Assembly: GCA_013214715.1 (NCBI GenBank)
Contig: JABSSB010000024.1
Span: forward strand, 8,459 to 15,339
Origin: Paracoccaceae bacterium
Lineage (GTDB): Bacteria; Pseudomonadota; Alphaproteobacteria; Rhodobacterales; Rhodobacteraceae
Direction: 5' to 3'
DNA: 6,881 nt
The number at the start of each line of letters is the position of its first letter. The first letter of the stretch is position 1. Shown in pieces: positions 4,836-6,881 of this stretch. The notes beneath the pieces were generated by a model, which had not been told where the DNA came from, searched no databases, and was given only the letters and a program-made list of their open reading frames with translations. The translations under genes were made by a program, and so were the position numbers.

Positions 4836-6881
4836 TCAGTTCGAGACGTAGCCCGCCACCACCTGCAAAAGCTTGAACGCGGTCGAGGCATCGTTTTCGA
4901 CCACGGCGAGGAATTCTTCCTCACCGATCCGCAAGCAGGTGATGTCTGTTTTGGCCACCATCGACAGCGCGCGGGGCACTTTTCGGATCAGCCCCAGTTC
5001 CCCGACCAACTGCCCGCCGGTCACGGTTGCAATCAGGCGGTCTTCTTCTCCCTCCTGCGGCAGGTAAAGCCCGGCCTCTCCCTTGATCATCATATAGGCG
5101 CCATCGGTCGGTTCATCGCCCTTGAGAAAGACGGTCTCTCCTGCCTCGGCTTCATACCAGCGTGCGCCAAAGGCCAGCAGGCGCAATTGCCGCCGGTCGA
5201 GACCTGAAAACAGGCTTGATTGTTGCAAGGCGCGCAGTTTGCGTTGCAAATCGGCGGAGACAACATTGTCGCTTTCGGCGCCCTCGCTGACCTCATCGCT
5301 GACCAGCCGCCCATCCTTGACCTCAAGAAACACGTCGAACACATCCGGGTACTCGAAACCGTCATCAATATAGATGATCGTCGCTTCGGGCATCAGGCCG
5401 CGCAGGTTCAGGTGCACGGCACGTTTCGTGACCAGCTCATAGGATTTCAGGCTCTGCTCCATGATCAGGATATCCGGCCGTTTGATCGTGGCGCGGCTGA
5501 GCGAGAGAGGCTCTGCAAAAACGGCGGGCAGGTTCGTGCCGCCCAAACCGATGGGCACGTCATAGATCAACTCGATCACCAGATCTTCGACCCCTTCTTC
5601 GACCAGTATATCCGTCACCAAACGACGAATGTCTTCGATCTTGGAAACGGCAGGGCCATAAATCCGCCCAAACAGCGCATTCTCCAGCACCGTCTGACCG
5701 ACGGCAAACGTGTCCGGGTCAAGCGGAGAAACAACATCTTCCAACACAGCACGCAATGCCGCGCCATGCGTGTTGCGCAGGTCCACGATCCGGGCTTTCA
5801 CCTCTGTGGGGAAGGCCGCGCCGATATCCATCGCCTTGATGCGGAAGGCCACGATGCCCAACTGGGCCAGATCGCGCGGCGTCAGCTTCTCTAACTCATC
5901 GCCGCGGGTCCGATCCATCAGTTCCAACGCCGCCTCATAGCTGCCCGCATCCAGACCCAGCCGCCGGAACAGCGGGTGATCCACACCGTCGCGCCCAAAC
6001 GTGCCACGCAGCATTTCCAGAACGTCACGCGACAGCTGCACCAGATCGGCCACCAGATTCAGCTCCGCGAGCAGAGTGAAGAACTCCGTTCGGCTTTCCA
6101 TCAAATCGGCGGTAATCGGCGCGCGCGGGGTCGCAAACAACAGGTTCTCAAATACTGGCAACGTGTCGTTGAAAATGTCAGGCTTGAAGCGGAACACCTG
6201 ATCGCGAAGACCTGCCTCGACCAGCGCATCGCGGATGCGCGGGCGCAGCGCGATCAAGCGATCGGCCAGGTCTGCATGCGCCTCGGGGTCAAATTCCTGG
6301 TCCAGCCCCCGCTGAAACAGGGTCGAACTTGATCCCATGCCCTTGATCAACTGCAACCACCACGCGCGCAGTTCGGCTTCAGAGGTCAACCCAGCCAAAC
6401 CGAGATCCACCCAGTTCGTGTCAAAGGGATCCGTCGAATTACCGGCCCGGTCGGCTTCGGCCAATGCGGCGGCATCCGTAGCGGCATCCTGCGGGCGCGC
6501 CCGCACAGCCATCAGCACATTATCGCCAAATGTGCCCCTGAAAGTGACCGGACGGGACGTGGCCACACCGATCCGTGCGGCAATGACGGCCTGATGCAGA
6601 TCAGCCATGTCGGCCTCTCCCACCGTGACGCGCCCTGTCGTGGGGGTCATTTCACGCGACAGCAATTCGGAGATTGCCATGCGATCTTCTTCGGCGGGTG
6701 CGGCAATGCCAATCACACCGCCCTGTGGCAGAATTGCCGAAATGTCATCAAGGATCACCGCCCCATCGGCATCGCGCACGGTCACATGGTCGATCCCGAT
6801 ATCGCCGTTGAGGTGCGGCACCTCATCGGGCGGGTCCAGCACCAATTTTTCGTCGATCTGATCCGCAGGGGCAAATTTTTC
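4836..6881 (-). CDS. Degenerate ABC-ATPase domain with C-terminal cyclic-nucleotide-binding domain, 5'-truncated
   Basis: The frame is open to the right edge, giving 681 visible residues; numbers here count from the Leu codon at 6845-6843. Residues 13-112 follow the N-terminal half of an ABC-exporter nucleotide-binding domain (ILDDIS, IGIAAPAEEDRM at the Walker A place, FRGTFGDNVL after the Q-loop). About 275 unfamiliar residues follow, then the C-terminal half: LGGTNLPAVF at the signature, DILIMEQ at Walker B, YIDDGF at the H-loop, and VKDGRL. Every catalytic motif is altered, so ATP hydrolysis is unlikely. Residues 543-665 form a CRP-like cyclic-nucleotide-binding domain with VGELGL and PRA (E616, R625) matching the phosphate-binding cassette. 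The opening segment resembles the linker after an ABC transmembrane domain, so a membrane part probably lies off-window (inference). The role is unknown; it may be a cNMP-responsive membrane or scaffold protein. It converges on arsR. Confidence 0.75.
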   Translation of the reverse strand, partial: EKFAPADQIDEKLVLDPPDEVPHLNGDIGIDHVTVRDADGAVILDDISAILPQGGVIGIAAPAEEDRMAISELLSREMTPTTGRVTVGEADMADLHQAVIAARIGVATSRPVTFRGTFGDNVLMAVRARPQDAATDAAALAEADRAGNSTDPFDTNWVDLGLAGLTSEAELRAWWLQLIKGMGSSSTLFQRGLDQEFDPEAHADLADRLIALRPRIRDALVEAGLRDQVFRFKPDIFNDTLPVFENLLFATPRAPITADLMESRTEFFTLLAELNLVADLVQLSRDVLEMLRGTFGRDGVDHPLFRRLGLDAGSYEAALELMDRTRGDELEKLTPRDLAQLGIVAFRIKAMDIGAAFPTEVKARIVDLRNTHGAALRAVLEDVVSPLDPDTFAVGQTVLENALFGRIYGPAVSKIEDIRRLVTDILVEEGVEDLVIELIYDVPIGLGGTNLPAVFAEPLSLSRATIKRPDILIMEQSLKSYELVTKRAVHLNLRGLMPEATIIYIDDGFEYPDVFDVFLEVKDGRLVSDEVSEGAESDNVVSADLQRKLRALQQSSLFSGLDRRQLRLLAFGARWYEAEAGETVFLKGDEPTDGAYMMIKGEAGLYLPQEGEEDRLIATVTGGQLVGELGLIRKVPRALSMVAKTDITCLRIGEEEFLAVVENDASTAFKLLQVVAGYVSN
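5538..5717 (-). repeat. Internal protein repeat, copy 2 (Q-loop/helical region of ABC domain)
   Basis: Residues 377-436 begin PDTF, then after five residues VLENALFG, and continue to DLV, DV and LGG just before the signature-motif position. This copy has the normal distance (about 50 residues) to the signature region, so it likely represents the native helical-subdomain position, whereas the FRGTFGDNVL segment at 102-111 keeps the normal distance to Walker A. Confidence 0.4.
6003..6182 (-). repeat. Internal protein repeat, copy 1 (Q-loop/helical region of ABC domain)
   Basis: Residues 222-281 of the minus-strand protein begin PDIF, then after five residues VFENLLF, and continue to DLV, a DV pair and a closing L-x-G. 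The same order and nearly the same spacing recur 155 residues later. The ENLLF core resembles the T-x-x-EN-x-L/F segment that follows the Q-loop in ABC ATPases. Divergence at the protein level is high, so this is an ancient duplication if real. Confidence 0.4.

Noticed and set aside
5220..5894. Plus-strand open frame (224 codons) opposite the ABC/cNMP gene
   Set aside because: It has a His/Gln/Arg-rich composition typical of antisense frames, while the minus frame carries recognisable ABC and cNMP features.
6843..6845. TTG as the start of the ABC/cNMP gene
   Set aside because: The frame continues twelve codons to the right edge with plausible linker sequence, so the true start is off-window.
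1..6881. CRISPR array, tRNA/rRNA, insertion sequence or prophage genes
   Set aside because: There are no spaced direct repeats, RNA gene signatures, transposase motifs or terminal inverted repeats, and the window is nearly all ordinary coding sequence.

Overview
The window is GC-rich (roughly 60% by eye) and almost fully coding. Codon use and the family flavour of every gene look alphaproteobacterial, most likely the Rhodobacteraceae/Roseobacter group. That placement is inference from recalled similarity, not from a search.

Layout: five genes run left to right. (1) 1-822 is the C-terminal part of a PcaB-like lyase (3-carboxy-cis,cis-muconate cycloisomerase type), cut by the left edge. (2) 819-2018 is a Tet-family drug:H+ antiporter homologue whose ATG overlaps the lyase stop (ATGA). 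(3) After an 85-bp gap holding a strong hairpin and a good ribosome binding site, 2104-3192 encodes a class III-like zinc alcohol dehydrogenase. (4) 23 bp later, 3216-4457 encodes an enolase-superfamily (MR/MLE) enzyme. (5) 31 bp later, about 4489-4833 encodes an ArsR-family repressor carrying the two-cysteine pattern of the persulfide sensors SqrR/BigR. (6) On the minus strand, converging on arsR with only 2 bp between the stops, 4836-6881 encodes the C-terminal part of a large protein cut by the right edge. It is a badly degenerated ABC-ATPase domain with a long insertion, followed by an intact-looking cyclic-nucleotide-binding domain.

How they may work together: lyase and transporter look translationally coupled. 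The dehydrogenase and enolase-family enzyme look like a two-step catabolic pair for a hydroxy or sugar acid whose identity cannot be read from sequence. The ArsR protein is the obvious candidate local regulator, and a perfect 16-bp palindrome lies about 100 bp upstream of its start. The minus-strand gene is probably an independent membrane/regulatory protein.

Most unusual points: the ABC-like domain has lost Walker A, Walker B, signature and H-loop residues, and its insertion carries an internal repeat of the Q-loop/helical region. The enolase-family enzyme lacks a canonical metal-ligand Asp and the dyad Asp. The Tet-like transporter keeps the three membrane aspartates but lacks the histidine of true tetracycline pumps.
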